Assembly (NCBI GenBank): GCA_963693085.1
Contig: OY856412.1
Span: forward strand, 1,065,095,744 to 1,065,159,743
DNA: 64,000 bases
Reading direction: 5' to 3'
From: Alisma plantago-aquatica
Lineage: Eukaryota > Streptophyta > Magnoliopsida > Alismatales > Alismataceae
Of the stretch, positions 43,988 to 57,600 are shown in pieces. Each line of letters opens with the position of its first letter. Positions within the stretch are counted from its first letter, which is position 1. The translations under genes and the position numbers were made by a program. Below the pieces are notes generated by a model that did no database searches, was not told the origin of the DNA, and was given only the letters and a program-made list of their open reading frames with translations.

Positions 43988-46954
43988 GTTCTAAAGCGAG
44001 TGAAGATGAACATTATGAGCATGAGCATGAGCACCATGAGGATGGTAGTGGTGATGCTAAGAAAAGTAGAGGTCCCACACTTATGCGTAGGTTGCAGGAG
44101 CTCAGGGCTAAAGGGGACAAATTGCCAGTCCAGTTTGATATCACAGGAGCACCTATTGGGGAACATGCTAGTGCTTTCAAGCATACGTAGGGGCGACCGC
44201 GCGCAGTAAGGTGCCAATAGAGATAGAAAATTAGCATGATGTTCCTAATGCCAAAAAAGACCTCATATGGAAAGATATATCTGTGAGTGGAAGTGATATT
44301 ATTTTAATATGTTTTTTTATCTATTGATTCTAATTTAGTTTGCTTGGAATTAATTTCTTTTCAAAACAACATTAGTAATTGCTTCTTTTGTATGTATATG
44401 GTGTTTTTCATTTAAATGAAAAAGATCACAAGAAAAGAGTGTATTGTATGAATCTTTAATTTTATACAATTAAGGAGGTGAATCTTTTTATACATGTTTG
44501 CCAAGTCTAAATTGCAATATCTAATTTTAAATGATCAGGCTGTCCACCAGGCTCAAAAGGAAAGACGGGGCAAAAATGTGCATGACCATCGCTTGGGGCC
44601 CGATGGTTATGCCTTCTGCCGCCAACTACAAGAGAAGCAATCCTCTTCTGGAGAAGAATCTAGTACAACTCAAGTTGAGCGTCCACCCCGACACTTGACA
44701 TGTATTGATGCTAGAAAGAATCGAGCAGGTGAAATTGTCAATCCTGCAACTAAGGAGGTGGCACAAAAGATGGTAGGTTTATCCCAACTAAGTAAAGAGT
44801 AACTCCCACAAACGTAGATTTATTTATATCTAATTGATATTGTGATTTAATATGTTTTTAACTATGAATAGATTGATCTCCATGAGCAAAAGAAGGAAGG
44901 AAAGTTCGTCCCAACTGGCCACATGGATGAACTATCAGTTGCTCTTGGTACGAAGGAGCATCCTGGACGTGTTAGGGGATTAGGAGATGGCATAGGATTC
45001 AATTCTTATTCTGGCCCTTCGCAATCTAGAAGAGGTCATGCAGGAGGTCTTACACAAGAGGAGGTTGAAGCATTAGTAGTGTAGAAAGTACAAGAAATAA
45101 TGTCTTCATTTCAGACTACTCAACCTTCTCAACCTATTCATATTGTGCATCTCTCAAGTGATGAGGTACAAGCCCATGCTACAGTTGTAGAAGGTCATGG
45201 GAGCACTCCCAATGAACCACCACAACAATCTGCAGTAAGCTTTCGTTCTATATGTTGTGTTATTAGTATGATATATATATGATAATATATATAGTTGTAA
45301 CAGGTATATGTTCTACTGCTTCTTATATAACCTATATTATTTCAATATAGGTTGGTATGAACTGTAAACTTGCAGTGGAGGTTCCATAATATAATGTTGT
45401 GGCAGCGGGCAAGGTGTACAACCTTGGTGGTACATTGCATTGCCAACAAATTACTGATGACATTTGACGTGTGTCCATCCATCTTGTGTATGACGGAATG
45501 GGGGACAAACCACTACCCATACCTAATCATGAATATAGTATATTTGAAGAAGCAGAGGGTGCTATGGTGGGTTGGCCTAGACACTTGGTTATCAATGACA
45601 AGGTATACTTGAATTCTACCATGTTCTTCATTATTGATTGCATATATGAACTCGTGTAATAGAAGTATGCAATTTAATTAACAGGTTTGCAAACCAAAAG
45701 GTAAAAATTCTACTAGTCGTCCTCCTATGCCCAAGCCATCTATTATTCCAGAATCCACATTCGACGAGTTGGGAAGTAAATGTAAATGTTTGTATCGATA
45801 CTTAGCCAACCAAAGCTCTAGACTACAAATGTTGATCAATTTAATCGAAGATGTAACTGGGAGGGACTTTGACAATTATATTTTTCTTGATGATATTATA
45901 GAGTTGTTCCGTTATGATTGGCTGAATACTTTGATATTAGAAGTATGGATAAGGTAAGAATCTATCAATATAGAAAATTCCAATGCACATTTTTAGCTTA
46001 TTTCTACATATGAAAATAATTACAAATATTTAACAGCCATTTATATACCGAGGCCACAAACTTTGATATAAAGAATGTTGGATTCTTAGTTCCTTCCGTC
46101 ACTAGTCAAGTGGAGACACATATTGAGGAAGTGAGTGAGTACTTCTCTGATGCATTCAAATATTTTGCTACTGCGGTAAAGGAAATTATCCTAATTCCTT
46201 TTAACGTCCAGTAAGTATTATTATTCAATATAACATTAATAATGAACAAATGTATTTATTTTAATGTTTGTTTTATTCTTACTCAGAGCTAGACATTGGG
46301 AATTAGTGGTGATTGTCCCAAAATTGATGACTCTTTATTATCTTGACCCAATGGGAAAAACAACAAGGGGTCACAAACTGAAATTTCCAGCTATGGCGTA
46401 AGCATAAATATAGTCAATGCTTCAACATGATATTTCTGTTTAGAATTTCTATTTTACCAACTATCGTTTAATTGATAGGGGTATAAAAACTTTTCGTGAA
46501 GGAGGAGGACAAATACTCACAAAATTAAAGACATTGACTTTGAAAAATGTCAAGGTAGCTACTTTGACAACTACTTAGTCTTATATGTATTAATTTTCAA
46601 CTCTTATATGTCAACTCTTATAGTCTTCTATTTATAGTAGTTACTAACATTAAGTATAATTTGTTATTTGTAGTGTCCTATACAAAATAATGACTGGGCT
46701 TGTGGTTACTATGTAATAAAATATATGCAAGCTATTGTCAAACAAGCATCAAATGACATTCAGACTATAGATCAGGTAATAAAGAATACAATCATAAATT
46801 TACAAGTGAGTTGTATTCATTTTATAAAATATTAGCATGTACATTTTCTGTTACAGATTTTACAACTCCGCCTTACACACGTGAGGACTTAAATGAATTA
46901 TGAGAAGAGTGGTCAGATGCTTTTCTAAATGACATCAATATAGCATTGGAATAA
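43988..46954 (+). pseudogene. second CACTA gene: PF03004-type region plus Ulp1 (C48) protease domain
   Basis: At least nine exons. The first part (43988-44290) has an acidic His/Glu stretch, RGPTLMRRLQELRAKGDKLPV and IGEHASAFKH; the middle (44500-45240) has the LGTKEHPGRVRGLGDGIGF signature of plant En/Spm second-gene products. The C-terminal exons (about 46033-46212, 46288-46398, 46479-46552, 46674-46775) code a Ulp1-like cysteine-protease fold with HWELVV, YLDPM and QNNDWACGYYV, i.e. His, Asp, Gln/Asn and Cys of the C48 active site. Splice sites gt...ag are seen at these borders. Some damage: TAG for Trp near 44235, a stop near 45085 and a disrupted last exon. The protease exons themselves look intact. 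Ulp1 domains normally remove SUMO; the role in transposons is not known to me. Confidence 0.78.
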
Positions 46955-47233
46955 ATATGTCAGTTACGTTCCAATCATGTATGTGGTTTCAGTACTCTTT
47001 CATATTTACTTTTATATCTGACATTTAATATCATCTCAGACTTGCAATCTATCATTTTGTAAATTATGATGTGACTATGTGTACTCAACTCAATATATGA
47101 ATCATTTTTGTTATGAATGTGTGGTTTGGAATGGTGACGGTTGAGCATTAATGCTCGCCTCTGCCATATATTATTCTTATTCTTCTATTTTGTTCTATTC
47201 ATTTTCTGTAGAAATTTAAAAAAAAAATCTTCC

Positions 47234-47548
47234 CTATAGCGTCGATTTTCTTAAAAAAATCGACCTCATATGTGTCTTGGCCGTTCCGCGTAGAACGGTC
47301 GTGCTGCATATAACGGTCGTGTTGGGATGAGGTAGAACGGTCGTGACGCGTAGAACGGCCGTGTTGAGATATGGTAGAACGGTCGTGCCGTGTAGCACGA
47401 ACGTGCTAATATAAACCAACACGGGTGTGCTAGGCGGCACGGCCGTTCTACCACATCCCAACACGGCCGTTTTATGCAGCACGACCATTCTACGCGGAAC
47501 GACCAAGACACATATAAGGTCAATTTTTTAAGAAAATCGATGCTATAG
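47234..47548. repeat. subterminal hairpin with AACGG(T/C)CGTG repeats, CACTA-1
   Basis: Arms 47234-47353 and 47430-47548 are reverse complements over about 119 bp, with roughly a dozen mismatches, around a 76-base loop. Five forward aacgg(t/c)cgtg motifs, spaced 18-24 bp, lead into inverted copies. CACTA subterminal regions usually hold repeated binding sites for the element's second protein, so these motifs are candidates. Confidence 0.85.
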
Positions 47549-47788
47549 GGTCCTTAGAAATAATCTTTAGAGTCTGTTATTTATTAAAAACCGATGTTAT
47601 AGGGTTCATGTACAGTTTCATTTCTCATTTGGGTTTAGTTTTTGAGAGCCTATAGGGTCAGTTTTTATTATACAAGGTCGGTTTTTTGGGTTAAAAACAC
47701 CGACGCTACAGAGTAATTTCTGTAGCAACGGCCACTTAGACGTCGGCTGAAAAGTGACGCTATAGGCTTAAAAAACCGACACTATAGA
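47549..47788. repeat. CACTA-1 3' subterminal repeats
   Basis: Degenerate aaaaccga(c/t)gctatagg motifs in both orientations at about 47590, 47690, 47755 and 47775. Confidence 0.6.
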
Positions 47789-47805
47789 CCATTTTTATAC
47801 TAGTG
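47789..47805 (+). repeat. CACTA-1 right terminal inverted repeat
   Basis: ccatttttatactagtg, i.e. CACTAGTATAAAAATGG from the outside. Confidence 0.8.
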
Positions 47806-50800
47806 TCCATCAAAAAAATACAATCAATCACACAAACTGAAGTATTAAAACATTCTTATGATTGCTCTTAAAAAAGGAACATAAATGCTAGAACATGGAA
47901 AAATCATTTTCAAAGTCTCTATTCTACATATGAGCATATAATTGAACCTATAAACATGAGGATCATATTATATTTGGCACCCTACTAGATATTATCTTAC
48001 TCTATCCTCGTTCTTGAGTCTTTGGGATCTACTCTGCTCTTTCTCCTCACATGTGAACATCTCGTCCCCAGCTATGCATTAGAAACACGATTGTTAGTGT
48101 AAGTGGAATGATTATTATACATGTAGAAAACTAATGTAATAAGATATTACAAAATATTTGTGAACATTGTAATCATGAAACTAACATCACTATATAAAAT
48201 CTAAAACATAAATATCTCGTGATTCTTTAGCTTAATTCTTATCTTTTGACTTTATCATTCTCTAGAGACATGTACCCGGATACTAGGGTCTCATGATCTA
48301 CACCAAAGTATCTAGGTCACAGTTATCTTATTTTAATGTCTCTCATCATACTTACAGATGAGGGTATGGACATGCTCTAAATTAAGGTATCTTTTACTTA
48401 CAAGTTTTATCTAATGTGGCCAGCATTATACAATAAGTCCTCCTCAGTTGACATAGAAGTGTACTCTATGGTGTAATGCACCTTCTGTTGGCACAATGTG
48501 CCCTCTGTTGACACCAAAGTGTTGACTGCGGTTCAAGGCACCCTCTGTTGGTATCAAAGTACCTCTAAAATGGAGTAATCACTCCTCTAAATTGACATCA
48601 GATGTCTTTGAATCGTCATGGGACTCTCTGAATGAGGACTTATCATATAATGTATTATGTGAAGGTTCTGAATTAATTATCTTAAGTCTAAGCTTACTAA
48701 ATTATGAATCTAGATGAATCTGAGTACTAAACATGTACTAACTTTTGGATATAAATCTGAATCTCTGATCTTACATTACAAACTGGATGTACATCTAAAT
48801 ATGAATCTCAATTACTGCATAATTGAGATTGGATCTAAAACTATTATCATGTATCTTTATCGAATGTTTAAACACTCACATAATGATAAATAGAAGTTTA
48901 GGTCTATATCTGATATTCTTATTCTTTGTACAGACCTTAGTCTGATACTCTGATTAGATTTTGATATTAGACACATGAAAATTTAGTCTAAAGTCTTAGG
49001 TAAAAGGATCTGAACTAAATGTTGATATAGAAATATTGAGTATATGAAAGTAGCAAATATCCAAAATATTGTTACCCACAAGATAATCCAATCTCAATAA
49101 AATCTATTAAATCAGATCTTAATAGAATCTTTATCATGAAAACTTGATCATGTCTTACTATTTTCAAAACTTATATTCTGATATTTTACTTAACTTTTAG
49201 ATATTATTCATTTTAAGAAATCTAAATCACTTCTTACTTCGTAGATCTCTATCTAGATAAGAAATCGTAATGGCATGTTTCTACTTGAAATATAAAATAC
49301 AAAGTTATTCCAAGTAATCAGTTAAGTATGACTATCCTTCTTGTGTATCTTATATAGTAATCTTATTCATGAATATGAATCATTACTAATAAATCTTATA
49401 GGAACATGATCCTTTAGTTTTCTCATGAATTTGTTCATGAGTCTTTATCATTATCAGAAATCTTAGTAACATATCTCTTCTCGAGATATTAGGCACATGT
49501 AAGGACCTAACCATGAATATATACAAATCATAATTGCATGTCTTAATATAAAATCTTAGAGCACTAGATCACATAAAGCATGAAGTCTTATAGAATATGT
49601 TGAGCGTGATAAATATGAATACCCATGGGCATGAACAACTTACTGGGTGTTGGAGAGGATAAAATCTTCATCTTGGATTCCTCTAGTCAAGTCTAAATCC
49701 TAAAAAGACACTTCCTATCATTAAAAACCATTTGTATCAATTTATCATTACTCATAATTCCCACCACTACAAAGTAGTTAATTTCTAGGGTTTCTCCTTA
49801 ATGTATTCTTATATACTCAAATGATCTTCTAGAGTCATCTTTATCTCTTAATCACACCCTACATAATCTTATGACATGCATGAAAAGTACACCTAAAATA
49901 TCATATAAGAACAATCAAAAACCCAAATCATTCGTTCTCATTGCATCATACCATTAGAAGTTGTGGTGTAACACTTCCTTGAAGTTCAAATATGAGTTTC
50001 ACACCTATCACATTGATTTAACAAAGTATCAACATATATGCACATAACCCACTTATCTAAACTTTCCTTAAAGTAAATTACCTTATCTAGGTATTTCCAG
50101 ATTTGGGAATCTCCTTTAAGATGTTCTTCATATCTCAACCTTTCCAAAAAGCCCTTAAACATCTTATTCTGATAATTAGATCAATCTCTATGAATTCATA
50201 AAGTTCAGAACCAATCATTCAAACTACCTAGCTATTATTCTACCTTTCATGCTAATTGGCTGATTGACGGTGGCCTAGCAAGGAGGAATGGGACCTTGTC
50301 CTTCTTCTCTCGCGGGGTGCAACACGGGTGTGATGCACTTTTTCCTCTGTAAAAATAGAGTGCAACGCCGACCTCCTCACTAGCATGAAGTCTGATCGTC
50401 CAAGATCAAACCAACAATCACGGTTGGACCAAGTCATCATTGAGCCACCCCTTAGCACCAAGGCACATAGAAAACTGGTCCACAAGATCGACTCAACATG
50501 TTTCTCACCCGTACTACCAGATTGGAAGCTCGCCTCCCCTATTTCACATCATCACTCCCTTGTTCATGATGTTGTCGTGTACGGAGGGCATTATACACTG
50601 CCATAGTCACAAACGTTGTGCAAGTTGAGGTCCATCTCTGGGCACACCATGGCTAGAGATGAGCAAGCCTAACCTGCCGTTGCCCCTCCCTTGCCTCATC
50701 TTCATTTTATTCTTATTCTTCTATCTTTCTCACACTGTCACTCAAAACCCTAGGGGAGTTCCTCCTTCATGACACCAAAGTCTACTACTTTTATAGGCCC

Positions 50801-51583
50801 TTCTCAATCTCATATTGAGATCTGATTCAACCTGGGTTCTGGTCATTTACCTATTTCTGAACAACTCAGGGTCGTGAGACTTTTCCCTTATGGTAACGTT
50901 TTTCAAAGAATGGGTCCGACTCAGCTGAACTGAAGGGTTGGTCCTGAACCAACAGTTCAACCTTGGTTCACCGTTTAAAAGTGCATCAAAATTCTAGATT
51001 TCTTCTATAATTTCTATAGGGTACTCTTTAAACCGATTGGTCCAAATTTTTTATCAACACCTTATATACCTATCATCTTCTTGTAAAAAATTATCACAAA
51101 CTAATTCACTAACTAGACTATGCCAATAAAGTTTGTGTGATTTCACTTGTCCCATGACCTAGATCAACAAATTGAATCACTAAAACAACTATAAACTGCA
51201 CAAAAATTGTACCACCTCTTATATATGTCATTAAAACACAATATAGGCCCTAAACTTCACCATTGCAAGCATCTCGGTGCCTAATTCAAGAAATGCCACA
51301 TACACTCTAGGGTATGGTATATGTAATCCTTTGATAATCCATTCTTCATTGAATTCTATAAGAACTCTAGTCTCACCATATAAATCAATGTTAGGTTTTC
51401 TTGTTTATGATATAATAACATGGTGGTAAATTTAATAAAGTTCCCTTGGGCTTTGTATGCATAAGTGGACTCCAATATGGTTGAAACATATAAAACTTGA
51501 CTCGCATGTTTGATCCTTCATAACTAGGGTTTTTTATAGTACTTATATTTATGTGGTGCTTAAAAAAAATTTGGGATGTAACA
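47806..51583 (-). repeat. 3' LTR of element E (first ~98 bp missing beyond CACTA-1)
   Basis: Together with the missing part, about 3.88 kb. Includes a gt(g/a)ccctct(g/a)ttg-type short repeat near 48430-48570 and a GC-richer stretch at 50230-50650. No gene; the open frames near 50.3-50.6 kb are in the transcribed leader. Confidence 0.85.
50788..50795 (-). promoter_or_regulatory. TATA box of the element E LTR
   Basis: Minus-strand CCTATAAAAG about 790 bp into the LTR, which would make U3 about 0.8 kb and R/U5 about 3 kb. Confidence 0.45.
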
Positions 51584-52465
51584 ATACTACCCGCCTTATG
51601 GGAATTTTGTCCTAAAAATTATACTAGGATACCCACCATAGGATTTTACATACTGAATGTGTATTCTAATCATCTTAAAGTCTCATTATCATAATTAAGA
51701 AGTGACCTTCTCATGGTTGAACATTTATCTCTAATCTCATCAAGAAAACCAAAATGTGGATATTCTACAAATGAATCTTAGGTTTTGTCTTGCATCATCA
51801 TCATCATCATCATCATCCATCAGCTACATAGAAAAGGACCTTGTTTACCTCTTTTCTAAGGAAGTTGGATTAGGATTTTGGTTCTACCCTAAATATATCC
51901 AACATATCTATTTCATTTTATATATCTTTTTTATTCATGCTTGGTTTTACTAAGTATTCGATTAGGTTTAGGTACTATATGTCTCAAACTTTTAATGTTA
52001 ACTCTATTTTCTTTGTCACCTTTGGATACTTGTCCGTCGGTCATATATTTAGAGGTGACATGTCTTAGCACCTCCCTCATGTACATCTCACATATCATAT
52101 GCACTTGAAAGGACCAGACAAGCATGATTATGCACATAACATTCTCCCTTCTACATCACATAAGCTTGTGTCACATACTACAAACATGTGGGAAAGAGAG
52201 AGAGCATGCTATATGCTATTCGAGAGTTAACATAAAATACCAAAAAAAATAGGTACATAACCCTTATCTTTATCTAAACTTTTTTCTTCCATCTAGGGCC
52301 CAACTTCAATTTCTAGTACCTTCCATTTACCCCTTCTAATAATTAGGGCTACTAGTTATGTTTCTGAATCTACACTCTACTCTCACTTTACTTCTTATAG
52401 GGTGATCTTATAAGAACACGAGAATTTGTCTGGTGTCCAACTATAATGTTTCTCTGATACCATTT
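51584..52465 (-). other. interior of element E, non-coding
   Basis: 882 bp with no long frame. Purine tract CATAAGGCGGGTAGTAT at 51600-51584 (minus). A short (CAT)n run lies at about 51795-51817. Confidence 0.7.
52452..52462 (-). other. primer-binding site of element E (tRNA-iMet)
   Basis: Minus-strand TGGTATCAGAG, 3 bp inside the 5' LTR, matching the usual plant initiator-tRNA primer site for 11 bases. Confidence 0.85.
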
Positions 52466-54034
52466 TGTAACACCCTCCCTAAGAACACACATGCATATAG
52501 CGGAAGCAACACCCAGATATCCATAACTCTTGCACTCAAGGGGGGCATTACATAAAATTGGCATCCATAACAACAATATAATAAATCACAAAAACTGAAG
52601 CATTAAAACATTCTCATTATTGCTTTTACAATAGGAACATAAATGCTAACACATGGAAAACTCATTTTCAAAGTCTCTACTTTACATATGGAAACATATA
52701 ATTGGACATATAAATATGAGGATAATCTTATAGTTGGCACCCCACTAGATATTATCTTACTTTATCCTTTTGCATGATCTACTCTGCTCCTGCTCCTCAC
52801 ATATGGACATCTCGTCCCCAGTTATGCATTGGAAAAATGGTTGTTGTTGTAAGTGGCATGAGTATTCTATATGTACAAAACTAAAGTAATAATATGTTAC
52901 AAAATATTATTGAACATTCTAATCCTAAAATTAACATTAAACTCTATATAAAATCTAAAACATAAATATCTCTTCATTCTTTAACTTAATTCTTATCTTT
53001 TGAGTTTATCTTTCTTTAGAAACATGTACTCTGATACTTGCATCTCATGATATGCACCAAAGTGTTTGGGTCACAGTTATCTTATCTCAATCTCTCTCAT
53101 CATACTTAAATATGAGGTTATGGATATGCTCTAAATTAAGGTATCTTTTACTTACATGTTTTTCTTGATTGTGGCCACCACCATACAATAATTACTCCTC
53201 TGTTGACACTGAAGTATCCTTTATGGTGCAATGTACCCTCTATTGGCACAATGTGCCCTCTATTAACACCAAAGTATCCTTTGTGGTGCAACACACCCTC
53301 TATTGGTATCGAAGTACCTCTATAATGGACTAATCACTACTCTAAATTGGAAACAGATGCCTCTGAATCATTTTGGGACTCTCTGAATGAGGAATTATCA
53401 TATAATGTATTATGTGAAGGTTCTGAATTAATTATCTTAAGTCTAAGCTTACTATATTCTAAATCTAGACTTAACTAAAATTAAATACTGCGTACTAAAT
53501 GTGTACTAAATTTTGAATCTAAATTTGAATATTTGCTTTTACATTATGAATTGGATCTAAATCTGAATATGAATCTCAATTACTACATAACTGAGATTGG
53601 ATCTAAAATGCTTGTCATGTATCTTTATCCAATATCTGAACACTAATATAATGAGCAATACAAGTCTGCGTTCAAATCTGATATTCTTATTATTTGTATA
53701 AACCTTAATTTTATACTATGATTAGATTTTGATACTAGATATATGAAAATTGTGTCTAAAGGCTTAGGAAAAAGGATCTGAACTAAATATAGATATAGAA
53801 ATATTGAGTATATGGAAGTAAAAAATATCCAAAACATGATTACTGACAAGATAATCCAATCTCAATAAAATCTCATTCAATCTGATCTTAGAATCTTTAT
53901 CTTGAAAACATGACCATGTCTTACTATGTTCATAATTTATATTCTTACATTTTACTTAACTCTTAGATATTATCAACTGTATGAAATCTAAATCAATTCT
54001 TAGTCCTTAGATCTCTATCTATATAGGAATTTTT
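52466..54034 (-). repeat. 5' LTR of element E, part 1
   Basis: Aligned with 47806-49280 plus the 98 bp missing there. Interrupted by the LINE. Confidence 0.88.
54018..54034. repeat. LINE target-site duplication, left copy
   Basis: tctatataggaattttt, identical over 17 bp to 59533-59549. Confidence 0.92.
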
Positions 54035-54632
54035 TTTGGTCGGTAAAACTTATGTTGCTTTTTTTGTATTTTTGTTTTTTGTAGTTACAGAACTTGTTGG
54101 TCCCAAATTAAGGACCAACTAAAAGGAAAGAAAGATTTCTATACACCATATACAAAAGTAAAAGAAAGGCAGGCCCTGAAGCATAGCTGGACTTGAGTCC
54201 AAGAAATTTTTGCAAAGCTCAACGCCATCAGGAATCACCAGAAGAAACAGCCTGAAAAAAGCATACTCAGCTCTCACTTAGAGACAAGTGAGAGGGGCCA
54301 GAGAGCAAAAAAACCAGAACAAACATTCATTATCATAGCAAATAGAGGAGCATCATGGTGAAGCTACCATCATAGAAACTATAGCAGAAGCTCATCTCCA
54401 ACAGGGATCGCCAGAAGGAAGCAGCCAGAAACAACCATCTTCAACACCCACGTATAGGCAAGTGAGAAGGGCCAGAGAAAAGTACCATAAACAGAAACGT
54501 TCATGCATCACAACAAATAGAGCAGAACCAAGAAGCAGCAGAGCAGCAGCAGCTATAGCACAAAGCTGAGCAGAAAACCAGGACAGATGGAAGAACGTCA
54601 AACACAAAGGCAGACAGGAAAGAGTAGACTTC

Positions 54633-57600
54633 TTAATCTCTAATAGGAAAGAAAGCAAGAATCTCATCATTAATGATTTTGGAGATCAGTTCAGGGGGAC
54701 TTGCTTTATCATCATGAACTCGGTTGTTTCTTTCAACCCAGCAGTGGTAAAAAATAAGGCTCATCAGGCAAGACTTCTTGGGATCAGAGATAACTTCAGC
54801 TGCATCCCATGTTTTAGGCATAGGAGTATTGAACAAGTCCCAGATCTTCTCAGTGAAACTGCAACTGAAGAGGATATGATTGGTATCTTCATAGGCTTTA
54901 GTGCACAGAAAACAAATAGAAGCAAGGCAAAGGCCCCTTCTTCTAGAATATTCTGAGGTGGGAATCTTATTGTGTCTGGCCTTCCATAAATGAAGGATAG
55001 CTCATTTATGATTCTTAATTCTCCATATCCAATCAAAGTTAGGAATACCTTCCAACTTAACTCTGATAGTATCCCAAACACCATGAAGATTAACCAACTT
55101 AAGGCTAGCAAAAGAAATAGAATCTTTATGTCCTTGACTAATAGAGATAGAGTTAACCACATTAAAAATGTCAACCGGACCCCTATTGCTGGGTCTAGGC
55201 ATAACCCATTTACCCTAAACAATGATATGATTCAACTTGGCATTCAAGGGGATACCAGACCTGACAATACAATCTCTGCCAACATGATAACTAAGGAAAT
55301 TAGATCTATACTAGGGATCATGCCATATGGAAATGAGACTACCATCACCAATATCAAATCTAACATATTTCAGAATATAATCTCTGACTTGAATAAGATT
55401 GTTAAACATCCACGAATGATTAGAAGATTCACTGATAGTCCAATAAGAAACCTTCTTCAGGTATTTTTCATTAATCCACTTAACCCAAAGGGTGTCTTTC
55501 TTACTTGCAATATTCTAAAAATTGATGATAAGGCAAGATCTAGAGACATCCTTGGGTTTCTTTATTCCCAAACCTCCATCTTTCTTAGGTTCAGTAACTT
55601 TTTCCCACTTAAGGAGATGAAGGTTTTTTTTGGTCTCCTAGGGAGATGAAGGTTCCTCTTAGAATTAGTTTCACCCCAAAGAAAGTCTCTACACAATTAA
55701 TCAATATAATCCAAAGTAGAGCTCGGAATAGGAAAGGAAAAGACCCAGTATAAATGCATATTGGAGAGAGTAGATTTAATGAGCTCCAGTCTAGCAGCCA
55801 TAAATAGGAGTTTTGACATCCAAGAATCCAACCTCATATTGATCTTATCCACCAAGGATCCACAAAGCCTTTTAGACAGTTTACCAAAGAATAAAGGAAG
55901 ACCGAGATACTTTAATGGAAAGCACATTTCCTTTATACCAATAATCTCAATGATAGGCTTTCTATCAACATTCTTACTGAAAATGGTAGAACTCTTCCCC
56001 TATTGACACAAAGACCAGAAATGCCTGCAAAAGATTCAAGAATATTTCTAATAGCTCTGGCATAATCAACACTAGCTTTAGAAAAGACCATCAGGTCCTC
56101 TGCAAAAATGAGGTGGGAAATGCTCAAGTCTTTAGAAACAGCAATAGGACTAACATTTCCATCATGAACAACCTTTTTGAAAAGTTCAGAAATACCCTTC
56201 ATACCAATGACAAAAATGTATGGAGCAATAAGATCTCTTTGCCTAACTCCATTCAAAGGTTTGATAACATTCGAAGGTTCACCATTGATGAGAACTTGAT
56301 AAGAATCAGTAGAGAAAATCTCACTTATCCAATTGATCCAGATAGGAGGAAAACCCATACGATACATAACAGAGAAAAGAAAAGTCCAATTGAGAGAATC
56401 ATAAGCTTTAGAGATATCAGCTTGGATGCACATTCTATCATGAGAATTAGATTTTTTGAAATCACTAACAATTTCATTGGTAAGCAAGGTAGCATCTCGG
56501 ATACTCCTACCTTTGACAAAAGCACATTGAGAGTTATCTATGATAGATGGAAGGACACTTTGAAGTCTATTGGCAAGGATTTCAGAGATAATTTTGAAGA
56601 AAACATTGCACAAAGCTATGGGTCTCCAGTTCTTAATATTAGTGGAATCACCACCCTTGGAAATGAGAGTCGAGAAGGTTAGATTAGCTTCTTTAAGCAT
56701 TTTGCAATTTTCAAAGAACTCAAAAACGGCATCACAGACATCATCACCAATGATATCCCAAGCTTTCCTGTAGAAGAGGCCATTAAAACCATCTGGGCTT
56801 GGGGCCTTGTCTGTTTTAATATCTTTAACAACATCCTCAATTTCTTTTCTGGAAACTCTAGAAGTAAGAAAATTTTTCTGCTGAACAGAGATAGTTTTAC
56901 CATTCCACTCACCACGCCAAGAGCCATTCAAAGAGGAGTTATCATTAAACAACCTTGTGTAGAAATCAGTAATAGCAGACTTAATAGCATCATAATCGTG
57001 AGAAACAGAACCATCAATATCCAGTTTCTTAATAGAATTAGAATTCCTTCTAACCTTAATGGAAGAATAGAAAAAAGAAGTATTGGAATCACCTTCTTTA
57101 AGCCACTGAACCCTTGACTTCTGCCTATAAAAAGATTCTTGGATAGTAGCTTGTTTATTAGCTTCAGTTCTAAGGTTCTTAGCAACCCTTCTCAAATCCT
57201 CATTCAGGGGATTGCCATCAGCCTCTTCTTGAGCTTTAATGGCTTGGAGTTTATCTATCTTAAAATTATCATTGACATCACCAAAAACAAGACTATTCCA
57301 GTTGATAAGTCTTTTCTTAAGTAATTCAAATTTTCTATACAGTTTGAACATAGTAAAACCAAGGATATCAGTATCCCAAACCTCTTTGACAATGGTATAA
57401 ACATCCTTATGATCAGCCCAGGCGTTGATGAATCTGAAAGGAGCTTTAACTTTCCTAGGATTACCAATCTTAACAACAATCTTCCGATGATCACTAATGA
57501 TGTTGGAAATCACCTCACCAGAATAATCATGATTCTCATAAATGAACTCAGCATTATGAAGAACTTTGTCAATCTTAGACATGACAAATTTGTCTCCCTC

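Larger units (their letters stand above)
40641..47805 (+). mobile_element. CACTA-1: En/Spm-type DNA transposon, left end not found
   Basis: Two genes on the plus strand (TNPD-type transposase, then a PF03004/Ulp1-type gene) followed by a subterminal repeat region and a terminal ...TATACTAGTG, which is CACTAGTATA read from outside. The right flank joins exactly at a point inside the left LTR of element E, as shown by alignment with the right LTR (break at 52563/52564). I could not find the matching left CACTA end between 33.9 and 40.6 kb, so the left border is undefined and probably rearranged. Confidence 0.85.

Noticed and set aside
50252..50628. Short frames in the GC-richer part of the element E LTR
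   Set aside because: They lie in the LTR leader, have no family motif, and overlap on both strands.
54990..55649. 219-residue plus-strand frame within the LINE
   Set aside because: Antisense shadow of ORF2; the minus strand has the recognisable domain.
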